Source: Methylobacterium sp. WL119
GTDB lineage: Bacteria > Pseudomonadota > Alphaproteobacteria > Rhizobiales > Beijerinckiaceae
Assembly (NCBI RefSeq): GCF_008039875.1
Contig: NZ_VRUU01000047.1
Span: 1-41,303 of the forward strand
DNA length: 41,303 nucleotides
Reading direction: 5' to 3'
The notes under the pieces were generated by a model, which worked only from the letters and a program-made list of their open reading frames with translations, was not told the DNA's origin and searched no databases. Positions 8,434 through 14,687 of this stretch are shown one piece after another. Position numbers and translations under genes: made by a program. Position 1 is the stretch's first letter. Each line of letters starts with the position of its first letter.

Positions 8434-8609
8434 GCGACGACCCCTTCCACGAAGCCGTCGAAGCTCTCCGAGCGCTCGGCCTGTATGTCGAGCCAACCGG
8501 CGACGACCTCAGCCTGTGGCTCGTGAATGGCGAGGAGATGACCGATGCGGGTCTAATGAAGCTTGCCACGCTGCTGAGCCTTGTCCCCGGGTCGGTGACG
8601 ATCCAGTGA
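8430..8609 (+). CDS. Small acidic protein coupled to ihfB
   Basis: This 59-aa protein starts with GTG at 8430, overlapping the ihfB stop by four bases (GTGA), so translation is probably coupled. The sequence is SDDPFHEAVEALRALGLYVE, then PTGDDLSLWLVNGEEM, ending in a helix to SVTIQ. It is acidic, has no Cys and no membrane segment, and has regular alpha/beta character. I do not recognise a family. The position between ihfB and a winged-helix-like gene suggests an accessory DNA-related role, which is inference. Confidence 0.65.
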   Translation: MSDDPFHEAVEALRALGLYVEPTGDDLSLWLVNGEEMTDAGLMKLATLLSLVPGSVTIQ

Positions 8610-8854
8610 GTGGCAGACACGGCAACTCGTCCGTCGGCGGCCGAGCACTCGAAGCCCTTCGAGCCGTTGCCCTCTACCCGCAAGGGATGCGTCTCACGGC
8701 CCATCCGAAGGCGATGCACACTCTTGCTGATCTCGGCTATGTCGAGGAACGACCCGCTCGGTGGCCAGGCGCGAAGCCGCTAGAGCATGCATGGTTCATC
8801 ACCCACACCGGGCGGGAACTCTTGGCCGTGCTAGGAGGCGGGGATCGCGGATAG
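8606..8854 (+). CDS. Winged-helix-like small protein
   Basis: This 82-aa protein starts with GTG at 8606, again overlapping the upstream stop by GTGA. It reads GGRALEALRAVALYPQGMRL, TAHPKAMHTLADLGYVEERP, and after a loop FITHTGRELLAVLG. The helix - recognition helix - beta-wing pattern ending in 'ITHTGRELL' is what small winged-HTH regulators show (compare 'LTxxGxxLL' endings). It is likely a DNA-binding protein made with IHF-beta. No paralogue is visible in the window. The fold is inferred from pattern only. Confidence 0.65.
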   Translation: MSGRHGNSSVGGRALEALRAVALYPQGMRLTAHPKAMHTLADLGYVEERPARWPGAKPLEHAWFITHTGRELLAVLGGGDRG

Positions 8855-9045
8855 CTGGTAGGACGCTGGCGGTGGCCGACAGCCGGGTTGCGCCGCCCGC
8901 TCGTGCCCCTATCCCCGCCGGCTCACCTCCGGCGAGACCCATGGCATCACCTGCACCAATCCGACTTCCGCTCGCCTTGACCTTCCCACTGTTGGAACGT
9001 TTAGGCCCGGCCTCCATCAGGATGATGTTAGGGTAGGAGAACAAC

Positions 9046-9549
9046 ATGCGGCACGCTTCCGGACTGTTGGTGGCAGCGTTCGCGGTGGCACTAGCTGGAA
9101 ACGCGATGGCCCAGGGTCACGATCACATGCACATGGGTCATTCTTCGAAGGATAGCGCCGACACACCTGCCACGCGCGAGTTCAAGGTGTCGCATCAGCA
9201 GATGATGAAAAACATGGCCGTACCGTATACGGGCGACCCGGACGTGGATTTCCGCCTGCAGATGATCCCTCATCATCAGGGCGCAATCGATATGGCGAAG
9301 GTCGCGATGCGCCGCGCCAAGAACCCCTGGAGCCGTCAGCTCGCCGAGTCGATCATCGTGGAGCAACAGCGCGAGATTGATCAGATGCAGGGATGGCTCC
9401 GAAGCCACGGCGTGACTACCGCCTCCATCGGCGATCCTACCCACACCATAGGCCCGAATTCGTTTCGAAGCCTGCCGTTGGAACCTGGCACCCGCGACGA
9501 GGCTGCGGGGGCTACTTGGGTGCCGGGATCTGGTGCTCCCTTGCAGTGA
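9046..9549 (+). CDS. Secreted DUF305 protein (ferritin-like, metal-linked)
   Basis: This 167-aa protein has a clear AGGAG 6 nt before the ATG and a signal peptide cut after NAMA. A His/Met-rich segment follows (GHDHMHMGHSS), then the DUF305 four-helix domain: the signature MIPHHQGAIDMAKVAM with H76/H77, the helix QLAESIIVEQQREIDQMQGWL, and a C-terminal tail. The family is ferritin-like and is often found with copper genes; the N-terminal His/Met cluster suits periplasmic copper binding. No copper exporter is nearby. The stop overlaps a GTG that opens the next short frame. Confidence 0.9.
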   Translation: MRHASGLLVAAFAVALAGNAMAQGHDHMHMGHSSKDSADTPATREFKVSHQQMMKNMAVPYTGDPDVDFRLQMIPHHQGAIDMAKVAMRRAKNPWSRQLAESIIVEQQREIDQMQGWLRSHGVTTASIGDPTHTIGPNSFRSLPLEPGTRDEAAGATWVPGSGAPLQ

Positions 9550-9740
9550 GCGTCTGGACCGGTCCAGCGGTCATACCGACTGCTTGGCATGATCTCGGGT
9601 ACCGCTGCGTCGCCCTGATGATCAACGCGCGCCGTGTCGCGGCGATCGGCGACACCTGGATCCGGTACGGGAACCAGACCTTCCGCCGGGACAGGCCGGG
9701 GCGCCCCGTCGGCGTGCCGGTGTGGAATGTCAGGCGGTAG
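9546..9740 (+). CDS. Short basic protein overlapping DUF305 gene
   Basis: This 64-aa frame starts with GTG at 9546, overlapping the DUF305 stop (GTGA). It reads SVWTGPAVIPTAWHDLGYRC, VALMINARRVAAIGDTWIRY, then an Arg-rich tail ending VPVWNVRR. The alternating hydrophobic/basic pattern and the overlap favour a real gene. The last 20 residues are less protein-like. I recognise no family. A hairpin lies just downstream and could end this transcript. Confidence 0.42.
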   Translation: MSVWTGPAVIPTAWHDLGYRCVALMINARRVAAIGDTWIRYGNQTFRRDRPGRPVGVPVWNVRR

Positions 9741-9756
9741 GGTGCGGACACGAAGA

Positions 9757-9785
9757 AGCCCGCCGCGGCTGGTGCCGGGCGGGCT
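9757..9785. terminator. GC-rich hairpin
   Basis: AGCCCGCC pairs with GGCGGGCT around a 13-nt loop. It follows the short gene ending at 9740. Read on the minus strand it is followed by TTCTTCG, read on the plus strand by AAGG, so the tract fits leftward termination better than rightward. It may serve both directions. Confidence 0.45.
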
Positions 9786-9902
9786 AAGGTGATGTCAGGG
9801 CCAGAGGAACCCCCTCGATGGCTGGGTCGTAGGGCGTACTGGTTAACGGAGAACAAAGAAGCCTAACGCGCGGTTCTCCAACCGGATTAGATGGAGGGTT
9901 GG

Positions 9903-10118
9903 ATGGAGCCGCAGGTTTGGTTCGAGGAGTGGTGTCGTACCGAGCGCGACTCCTCGGCGGCCATATTAGCTCGGATGGAGAAGGGTGAGATACGGACATA
10001 TGCCACTGATCCACGCGGCGAATTGCTCGATGTGTCTCTGCAGATGATGGCCGCCAAACGATCATCGATCGAAGAACTCGACTCGATCATCGCCAAGATA
10101 GACGCTGAGAAGCTGTAA
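9903..10118 (+). CDS. Small acidic helical protein
   Basis: This 71-aa protein begins MEPQVWFEEWCRTERDSSAA and has a long helical body with KRSSIEELDSIIAKIDAEKL at the end. I chose the ATG at 9903 because TGGAGGG sits 4 nt upstream; the in-frame ATG at 9891 would add MEGW and lacks a site. There is no membrane segment and one Cys. It resembles small hypothetical proteins in rhizobial accessory regions. It is a single gene between the hairpin at 9757 and a leftward DUF6894 gene. Confidence 0.6.
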   Translation: MEPQVWFEEWCRTERDSSAAILARMEKGEIRTYATDPRGELLDVSLQMMAAKRSSIEELDSIIAKIDAEKL

Positions 10119-10185
10119 GCAAGAAAAAACTAGCGCAGCAGATGCTGGCGGGCCTCAGGTATGGCTCAGCTAGCAGAGACCGGCC

Positions 10186-10434
10186 TTATGGAGTAAACGC
10201 CCCAAGGGCATTCGTGGTAAGCTTGAAGTCGAGCCGAAACAGCGCCTCGCCGGCTCCGTTCGTGACCTCCATCAGCCATGGCTTCCCATCACGCCGCCGA
10301 TCAGCATCAGCTTCAAGCAAAGCGCTTGCTAATAGCATGGCTTGCCGACGCGCTGCACCAATGTCAGCGAGAAACATTCCATCTCGATCCAGAGTACCGT
10401 CGCCGTCATGGACATTGAAGTGATAATGGGGCAT
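10186..10434 (-). CDS. DUF6894 family protein
   Basis: This 82-aa protein begins MPHYHFNVHDGDGTLDRDGM, the hallmark start of DUF6894 (a strand of alternating aromatic/His, then HDG, then D.DG). It continues FLADIGAARRQAMLLASALL and ends in the beta strand EALFRLDFKLT. The start is the ATG at 10434 because the family begins there; an upstream in-frame ATG at 10464 would add ten atypical residues. The family is abundant in Methylobacterium and Bradyrhizobium and has no known function. A second DUF6894-like gene lies 230 nt upstream on the same strand. Confidence 0.8.
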   Translation of the reverse strand: MPHYHFNVHDGDGTLDRDGMFLADIGAARRQAMLLASALLEADADRRRDGKPWLMEVTNGAGEALFRLDFKLTTNALGAFTP

Positions 10435-10666
10435 CGGGCGCTCAGCAGTGATAGGCGTGAGCATACAGGGCTCTCAGTCGCAAGTGCCTGTGATCAGCTG
10501 GCGATACCTGGCAAGGGGCTGAAAAGCTTAAATGTTCCTGCCTCACCCCATAACAAGCATTATATAGCCCGCACGTTAAAGTGATTTCTTGGGCCGCAAC
10601 TTCTTCATTTCGCCTCAGTAGCGATAATAAATGCCGGATCATGTGCCTTAGCTCCTACCGTAGCAG

Positions 10667-10861
10667 TCATGTACCGACGAAAGTCAGAGCTGCCGAGTAG
10701 ACGGCGTGTCCGTCCTCATCCGTCACCACAACCGTGATGATCTGGCGCTCACCATCCTCTGGGATCTCGTACACCGCTATGGCCGGCAGCAGGCGCTTGG
10801 CCTCCAGCGCCGCAGCCTGCAAATCCGCGCAGACGACGCCCCCGTCGTCTCGCTGGTGCAA
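10667..10861 (-). CDS. DUF6894-like protein, possibly N-truncated
   Basis: This 64-aa frame opens at a TTG at 10861 (HQRDDGGVVCADLQAAALEA) and ends with strands ITVVVTDEDGHAVYSAALTF, which matches the C-terminal half of DUF6894. The expected N-terminal strand (xxYxFHxHDG) is not seen in any frame; upstream in-frame codons run to a stop without an ATG. It is therefore either started at TTG with a minimal N-terminus or a truncated copy. It lies at the downstream end of the leftward XRE operon. Confidence 0.5.
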   Translation of the reverse strand: MHQRDDGGVVCADLQAAALEAKRLLPAIAVYEIPEDGERQIITVVVTDEDGHAVYSAALTFVGT

Positions 10862-10914
10862 GCCATTATGGATGCCTGGAACGCCTCGTCTTTAGTCAGG
10901 CGCCGACTCGGCAC

Positions 10915-10992
10915 TCAGGGTGCCTTGCGCTCCCGAACCCGGATGCCGGGCCCTCCGCCATTCTTGGGGGTGAATTGAACGCCAGCAGTCAT
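10915..10992 (-). pseudogene. Orphan XRE-type C-terminal tail (25 codons)
   Basis: The ATG at 10992 overlaps the stop of the preceding gene (ATGA). The frame reads MTAGVQFTPKNGGGPGIRVR and ends ERKAP. Many Methylobacterium XRE repressors end in '(A)AGVxFxPxNGGGxGxRxR', so this is a free-standing copy of that tail. A very similar tail sits at 11523-11591. It may be a decayed repressor gene or a translated micro-ORF. Confidence 0.5.
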
Positions 10993-11153
10993 GATCGACG
11001 GTCCGCAGCTACGACAACCATCATCGCCGACAGAGCGGCGAACGCACAGTCCTCAAAGGCGTACTCCAGCCCGGCAGCCTCAAGCAGCCAATTGGCTGTG
11101 ACGAGTACGACAGCCACTGCAATCGCTAGCAGCCGGCCCTTGATGAGGTTCAT
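10989..11153 (-). CDS. Small two-helix membrane protein
   Basis: This 54-aa protein begins MNLIKGRLLAIAVAVVLVTA, a basic start followed by a membrane helix. A second hydrophobic stretch, CAFAALSAMMVVVAADRRS, ends in basic residues, so both ends may face the cytoplasm. GGAG lies 5 nt before the ATG at 11153. The stop overlaps the start of the orphan tail ORF by ATGA. It belongs to the leftward run that starts with the XRE repressor at 11858. Function unknown. Confidence 0.6.
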   Translation of the reverse strand: MNLIKGRLLAIAVAVVLVTANWLLEAAGLEYAFEDCAFAALSAMMVVVAADRRS

Positions 11154-11202
11154 CCGCGCTCCGCGATCGAACGGAATGGAACGACGTGGCGGGCGGGATC
11201 GG

Positions 11203-11526
11203 TCACGGCTTCGACGTGCCTTTGCGGAAGCCGGCGAAGAAGCGCGATAGGCCGTCGAGGTCGGCGTTCGGTAATGCCACCGCGGATTTAGGCTCCACCA
11301 CCGCAGCATCAGTGTCGGGCGCCAGACCATACAGCGCCTGCGTCAGAAGGGGCGGCCAGTCGACGCCATAGTCATGCAGCAGTCCGGCGGCTTTCGCGAG
11401 CGCACCTGCTTGGTCGGCGGGGACCGGGCGGCCTGCGATCTGTGCGTCGAGGACACGATCAGCGAGGGCCGTAGCGAGGCGCAGGACCTCGGATAGCCGT
11501 TCGGGGGAGATAACGCCGACGCTCAT
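11203..11526 (-). CDS. Hypothetical protein coupled to XRE gene
   Basis: This 107-aa protein begins MSVGVISPERLSEVLRLATA and stays helical (ALADRVLDAQIAGRPVPADQ, AGALAKAAGLLHDYGVDWPP). It ends with a basic tail after LDGLSRFFAGFRKG. Its ATG at 11526 overlaps, by ATGA, the stop of the in-frame tail that follows the XRE repressor. That overlap suggests the tail was, or still is, translated. I do not recognise a family. No membrane segment or metal site is seen. Confidence 0.65.
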   Translation of the reverse strand: MSVGVISPERLSEVLRLATALADRVLDAQIAGRPVPADQAGALAKAAGLLHDYGVDWPPLLTQALYGLAPDTDAAVVEPKSAVALPNADLDGLSRFFAGFRKGTSKP

Positions 11527-11600
11527 GGTTGAGATTTCCGCTCCCGGAACTGGATGCCGGCGCCGCCCCCGTTCTCGGGGATGAATTCAAGTACGGGCGA
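11523..11600 (-). pseudogene. In-frame continuation of the XRE gene beyond its stop
   Basis: Directly after the TGA at 11601-11603, the same frame continues SPVLEFIPENGGGAGIQFRE and RKSQP to a TGA at 11523. The LEFIPENGGGAG segment is the standard C-terminal tail of this XRE family. So either the repressor lost its tail by a nonsense change or duplication, or some readthrough occurs. The ATG of the next gene overlaps this second stop. Confidence 0.5.
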
Positions 11601-11858
11601 TCAAGCCTCTTGAGTCTGGGCCGGTGAAGCGTCGTAGCAGACGCATTCCCGAGTTCCGTCGCTTATGAAGGTGACGCCGGCCGCAGCGAATGCGGCCCTG
11701 ATCTTCTCGATGTTGGCGCCGGAACTGCGCAGAGGCCCGAACGCAGGATTTTCCATCCGTTGGATCGTGGGCAGGGATAGCCCTGACTTCGAGGAAAGGT
11801 CGGCCTGTGACCAACCGACCAAATCTCGCCCCGCCTTGACCATGCCGGCCGATTTCAT
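11601..11858 (-). CDS. XRE-family helix-turn-helix repressor
   Basis: This 85-aa protein has a Cro/cI-type HTH: MVKAGRDLVGWSQADLSSKS, GLSLPTIQRMENPAFGPLRS, then NIEKIRAAFAAAGVTFISDG. The recognition helix is SLPTIQRMEN at about 28-37. After AAGVTFISDG the family normally ends within 10-20 residues; here a Cys-containing stretch (TRECVCYDASPAQTQEA) leads to TGA. It probably represses its own operon, because two 19-bp direct repeats sit just upstream of its start at 11876-11929. It heads the leftward run down to about 10667. Confidence 0.82.
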   Translation of the reverse strand: MKSAGMVKAGRDLVGWSQADLSSKSGLSLPTIQRMENPAFGPLRSSGANIEKIRAAFAAAGVTFISDGTRECVCYDASPAQTQEA

Positions 11859-11875
11859 GTTCTGCGCATCTTTCG

Positions 11876-11929
11876 TTATATGTAGAGCTTGACGCCTCAG
11901 ACCTGTTCCATTATGTGTAGCGCATGACG
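11876..11929. promoter_or_regulatory. Two 19-bp direct repeats, probable XRE operator
   Basis: TTATATGTAGAGCTTGACG at 11876-11894 and TTATGTGTAGCGCATGACG at 11911-11929 match at 16 of 19 positions, 35 nt apart. They lie between the leftward XRE start (11858) and the rightward gene at 11965. The leftward reading contains a TATAAC element suitable as a -10. The arrangement fits autoregulation and shared control of both directions. Confidence 0.55.
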
Positions 11930-11964
11930 AGTTCGGTATAGACCCTAATTACTTGGGGTTCCCA

Positions 11965-12284
11965 ATGCGTTACGCCAACCTCATTCCCAATTGCACATCG
12001 CCCGCAGCGCCGACCCGCGCCTCACCGCCGATGCCCGTCGCGCCGTCATAACCGCGAAGGCCGCCATCGTCGCCTCGACCGAGAGCGCCAAGCGCTTCAA
12101 CCGCACCACTCCCCTCGTCAACCGGAATGGCACCTTCGACCGCTCCGCCATCATGCGCGCTGCGATCCTCTCGGCTCAGGCCCGCATGGAAGTGACTGGC
12201 GACGCCTGGGGCGTGTGCATGTCCTACGCCCTCAAGGGCGCCTGGGCCGCCGCCAAGGCTTCCCGCCTCGTCCGCGCGCACTGA
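11965..12284 (+). CDS. Accessory-element protein, probable frameshift near its start
   Basis: The main frame runs 11991-12284 (LHIARSADPRLTADARRAVI through KGAWAAAKASRLVRAH, about 97 aa) and is clearly protein-like and helical. It has no ATG of its own, only a TTG at 11991 without a ribosome site. A proper start, GGGG about 6 nt before the ATG at 11965, opens MRYANLIPN in a different frame. Joining the two with one extra base near 11988 gives MRYANLIPN-LHIARSADPRL, a natural N-terminus. I infer a one-base deletion or sequencing error. It heads a rightward run of small genes. Confidence 0.55.
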
Positions 12285-12295
12285 GGGTCGGACCG

Positions 12296-12496
12296 ATGGC
12301 CGCCGACCTGATCCGCTCCCCCGCTGTCCGCCTGCTGCACGCCCGGCAGGATCACGCGATCTGCCTCCGCCTCGCCGCCTCCTACCGCCACCGCATTGCG
12401 GCCGGCGAAACCGACCAGCGCGAGGCCCATGCCTGGGCGCTTGGCAACGCTCGCCGCCTTCGCCTCGTGGCCGTCGAACTGGGCGGGGTGCACTGA
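12296..12496 (+). CDS. Small Arg-rich helical protein
   Basis: This 66-aa protein reads MAADLIRSPAVRLLHARQDH, AICLRLAASYRHRIAAGETD, then ALGNARRLRLVAVELGGVH. GAGGGT lies about 8 nt before the ATG at 12296. It is one basic amphipathic helix after another, possibly nucleic-acid binding. Its stop shares a base with the next ATG (TGATG), so the genes are co-translated. It resembles unnamed plasmid and prophage genes of Methylobacterium. Confidence 0.6.
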   Translation: MAADLIRSPAVRLLHARQDHAICLRLAASYRHRIAAGETDQREAHAWALGNARRLRLVAVELGGVH

Positions 12497-12786
12497 TGGT
12501 CGCCCTGTCCCGCCGCGGCGTCCTCGGCGCCTCCCTCGTCCTCGCGGCCGCACGGATGCCAGCCATCGCTTCTGACGGCGTGCTACCGGCGATCCGTTGG
12601 GCCGAGACCACCGACGCTGCCCATTCCGCTTCGGGCCATGTCGTGGCCGACCTGGCTGCCAGCGGCCAGCCCATGCCCGCTGGGTGGCGCGCCTACCGTA
12701 CTTCCCTGGCCTATGTCCGCCGGCTGGCCCGCCTCGACCTCTACGCCCTAACGCCGACGACGCCCGAGTCTGCTGCGGCGCCCTGA
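12496..12786 (+). CDS. Small exported protein with Tat-like signal
   Basis: This 96-aa protein opens MVALSRRGVLGASLVLAAAR, a twin-arginine-like signal (S-R-R-G-V-L) with a short hydrophobic core ending PAIAS. The mature part is helical (WAETTDAAHSASGHVVADLA, WRAYRTSLAYVRRLARLDLY). It overlaps the previous gene by one base. No cofactor motif is visible, so the Tat signal may equally work as a Sec signal. The product is probably periplasmic and of unknown function. Confidence 0.55.
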   Translation: MVALSRRGVLGASLVLAAARMPAIASDGVLPAIRWAETTDAAHSASGHVVADLAASGQPMPAGWRAYRTSLAYVRRLARLDLYALTPTTPESAAAP

Positions 12787-12794
12787 CCCGTGCC

Positions 12795-12953
12795 GTGCTC
12801 GCCTTCACCGGAACCCCGCTACCGCTGGCCTTCTCCGGGTTCGGCGACGAGGCGGACTGCCTTGCTCGGGACGACGCGCTTTTCGCGGCGCAGGGCAGCC
12901 TTCCGGTCTGGGCCATCGCCGAGGCAGAAGCCGACGCCGACGAGGGCGCCTAG
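12795..12953 (+). CDS. Short acidic protein
   Basis: This 52-aa frame probably starts with GTG at 12795 (LAFTGTPLPLAFSGFGDEAD) and ends with an acidic AEAEADADEGA tail. The reading frame is open further upstream with no better start. It follows the Tat-like gene by 8 nt. The composition is natural, but the length makes it uncertain. No family is recognised. Confidence 0.4.
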   Translation: MLAFTGTPLPLAFSGFGDEADCLARDDALFAAQGSLPVWAIAEAEADADEGA

Positions 12954-13007
12954 TCTCCCGTCCCCGCCCCCCGCCATCCCTTCCCTTCCAAACCCCGGAG
13001 CACGCCT

Positions 13008-13325
13008 GTGCCTTCTCTCAGACTGTCCAATCCCTTCCGCCGGGGCGCCGAGCGCCCGTCCCTGAAAGAGCGTGCTGCGACTTTCAGAGAGACCGCCGAC
13101 CGTGTGATGCGCCGGCCGGCGGTCGGCGACGACCTGGGCCGTCACGCCAGCGTCGCGACGACGGGGCGATACCTCCACGCCCGGCCGTCCGAAAGTTCCG
13201 CCCGCTTCCTGGGGGTCGGAGGCGGGCGACGCCTTCAAAGGGCACTCGGGCAGCGGGTTTCTGTAAGCCGTCTGTCTGAAAAGAGGTTGGGCCAGCATAG
13301 GCCGCGACAGCTAACCACACAGTGA
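13008..13325 (+). pseudogene. Fusion ORF: small protein head joined to integrase C-terminus
   Basis: The frame starts with GTG at 13008. Residues 1-37 (SLRLSNPFRRGAERPSLKER...) look like the head of a basic accessory protein. From about residue 42, DDLGRHASVATTGRYLHARP and SESSARFLGV match the C-terminal end of tyrosine recombinases, including the conserved H and the catalytic Tyr region (HAS-x-ATTxxYLHA). The rest of the integrase is gone, and the last 35 residues are unrelated. I infer a deletion that fused two genes. It cannot act as a recombinase because the Arg/Lys/His catalytic core is missing. Confidence 0.65.
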
Positions 13326-13455
13326 GCCAGGCTCGATATCTGAACTGTCGGGGTCGGGCGCGTTACGGAATAGAGCGCGCGTTCTCCAGCCGGTCGCAAC
13401 CCATTGTGTACAATTCAAAACAAGCGATTCCGGTCGCGATCGTACTGGCAGGGAC

Positions 13456-13728
13456 TTATCCCGCGCTGCCCCGGGGGCGGGTAAGATCGCGTACCATCTT
13501 CGCGCGTCGCGGGTTGCCCTGTCGCAGGCCGAGCACGTCCAGCACGCGATCCCGAGCCAATGAGTCGGTAATCGTCGCGCCGTCTTCCAGCGGATGGATC
13601 ACCATGGGATTGACCCGGGCGAGTTCCGCCAAGGTCTCGATCGCATAGGCCCCGCGGCTACGGGCTGCACGGACCTCAGCGGCCAACGTCGCTTCCGCGG
13701 TTCGGGGGGCATCATCGAATGTGTTCAT
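13456..13728 (-). CDS. XRE-like small regulator
   Basis: This 90-aa protein begins MNTFDDAPRTAEATLAAEVR. Its middle, AIETLAELARVNPMVIHPLE then DGATITDSLARDRVLDVLGL, follows the Cro/cI HTH plan (LAELAxVN...I..LE.G). The recognition helix has an unusual Pro (VIHPLED), so DNA binding may be weakened. The C-terminus is basic. The start is the ATG at 13728; the in-frame GTG at 13731 adds one residue. It is the first of three leftward regulator genes in a row. Confidence 0.6.
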   Translation of the reverse strand: MNTFDDAPRTAEATLAAEVRAARSRGAYAIETLAELARVNPMVIHPLEDGATITDSLARDRVLDVLGLRQGNPRRAKMVRDLTRPRGSAG

Positions 13729-13790
13729 CACCGCGTTCTACGCGGGTGCGCCAGCGGAAGTTTCTTGGGTCGAGGCCTCGTGATCGGACG

Positions 13791-14042
13791 CTACTGCATC
13801 CCGGCCGGACGCGGGCGCGGGAGGCCACACTTGGTAAGACCGAGAAACATAGCCCACTGCCTGAGCGCAGGGAGCGGAAGTGTGCAATCAGCACCGGTCT
13901 CGATCGCTCCGACGACGTCAGGTGTGAGGTCAGCCAAGCGTGCCGCGTCAGCTAGGGACAACCTCAATCGGCTTCGCGCCGTACAAGCATGCTTCGCGAG
14001 GTTGCTCAGCAAGGTATCACGCTGCTCTTCGAATTCACTCAT
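13791..14042 (-). CDS. XRE-like small regulator
   Basis: This 83-aa protein has MSEFEEQRDTLLSNLAKHAC, then ARSRLRLSLADAARLADLTP and DVVGAIETGADCTLPLPALR. The pattern LSLADAARLADLTPDVVGAIETG is a Cro/cI-type HTH with recognition helix TPDVVGAIE. The rest (QWAMFLGL) is the usual fourth helix. It lies 36 nt downstream of the MucR-like gene on the same strand and may be co-transcribed with it. Confidence 0.65.
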   Translation of the reverse strand: MSEFEEQRDTLLSNLAKHACTARSRLRLSLADAARLADLTPDVVGAIETGADCTLPLPALRQWAMFLGLTKCGLPRPRPAGMQ

Positions 14043-14078
14043 GATATTCCACTGGACCTGTCCGTGGAGGAGCTCGCG

Positions 14079-14597
14079 TCAGGCAACCCTGCGGTCTTTC
14101 CGCTCGCGCTCGGTCAAGGGGCCGGATCGGCCAAGGTGGATCGCCTTGGCGAGGGCGGAGCGATGTTCGGCGTAGCTCACAGCGACCATCGGGTAGTCCG
14201 CCGGCAGGCCATACCGGGCGCGGTAGCTGTGCGGATTGCACCCATTCGCGGTCAGATGCCGCTTCAGCGTCTTGTAGGTTTTGCCGTCGATAAAGCTCAC
14301 AAGGCCTTCGTGCTGGATTGATTCGCGGATCTGGGCCGAGTTCGGTGTTTCAACCGCATCACGGGCAGGCGCCCCGTCTTCGACCGTGTGCATACCGGAC
14401 GCCAGACCAGCGATCATAACGTGCACGCGCGCGATCAATCCTGGAAGCTCGGCGGATGGAACCGGATTGTTCGCAACGTATGCAGCAACGAGTTCAGACG
14501 TCAGCTCGATCGCAGACGGGGCGTTGGCGGAGATTGGTGGGTACACGCACACAGCTCCTCGGAGGCCGAAATACACTCTTAGGTTGATACGCCGCAT
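14079..14597 (-). CDS. Ros/MucR family transcriptional regulator, zinc ligands lost
   Basis: This 172-aa protein has the MucR N-terminal domain IELTSELVAAYVANNPVPSA-ELPGLIARVH, then a variable linker, and the C-terminal DNA-binding domain SFIDGKTYKTLKRHLTANGC with YRARYGLPADYPMV and RSALAKAIHLGR. In classical Ros/MucR the finger begins CLExGK and has two downstream His; here the first Cys position is in SFIDGK and the second His is replaced, so zinc is probably not bound. Zinc-free members are known. I chose the ATG at 14597; another at 14630 is possible. Divergent from the AraC gene, with 90 nt between. Confidence 0.88.
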   Translation of the reverse strand: MRRINLRVYFGLRGAVCVYPPISANAPSAIELTSELVAAYVANNPVPSAELPGLIARVHVMIAGLASGMHTVEDGAPARDAVETPNSAQIRESIQHEGLVSFIDGKTYKTLKRHLTANGCNPHSYRARYGLPADYPMVAVSYAEHRSALAKAIHLGRSGPLTERERKDRRVA

Positions 14598-14687
14598 TGC
14601 GCTTGCCTGAGAGCGTGCTACGGTTTGCATGAGCGCGCATCGGTGCTTATTTTCACGTGTGTATAGAAGCATTCGTTTGGTCAAATC

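Noticed and set aside
12597..12953. Long 118-aa reading of the 12795 gene frame
   Set aside because: The first part overlaps the Tat-like gene in another frame and reads as a shadow; only the end from 12795 is kept.
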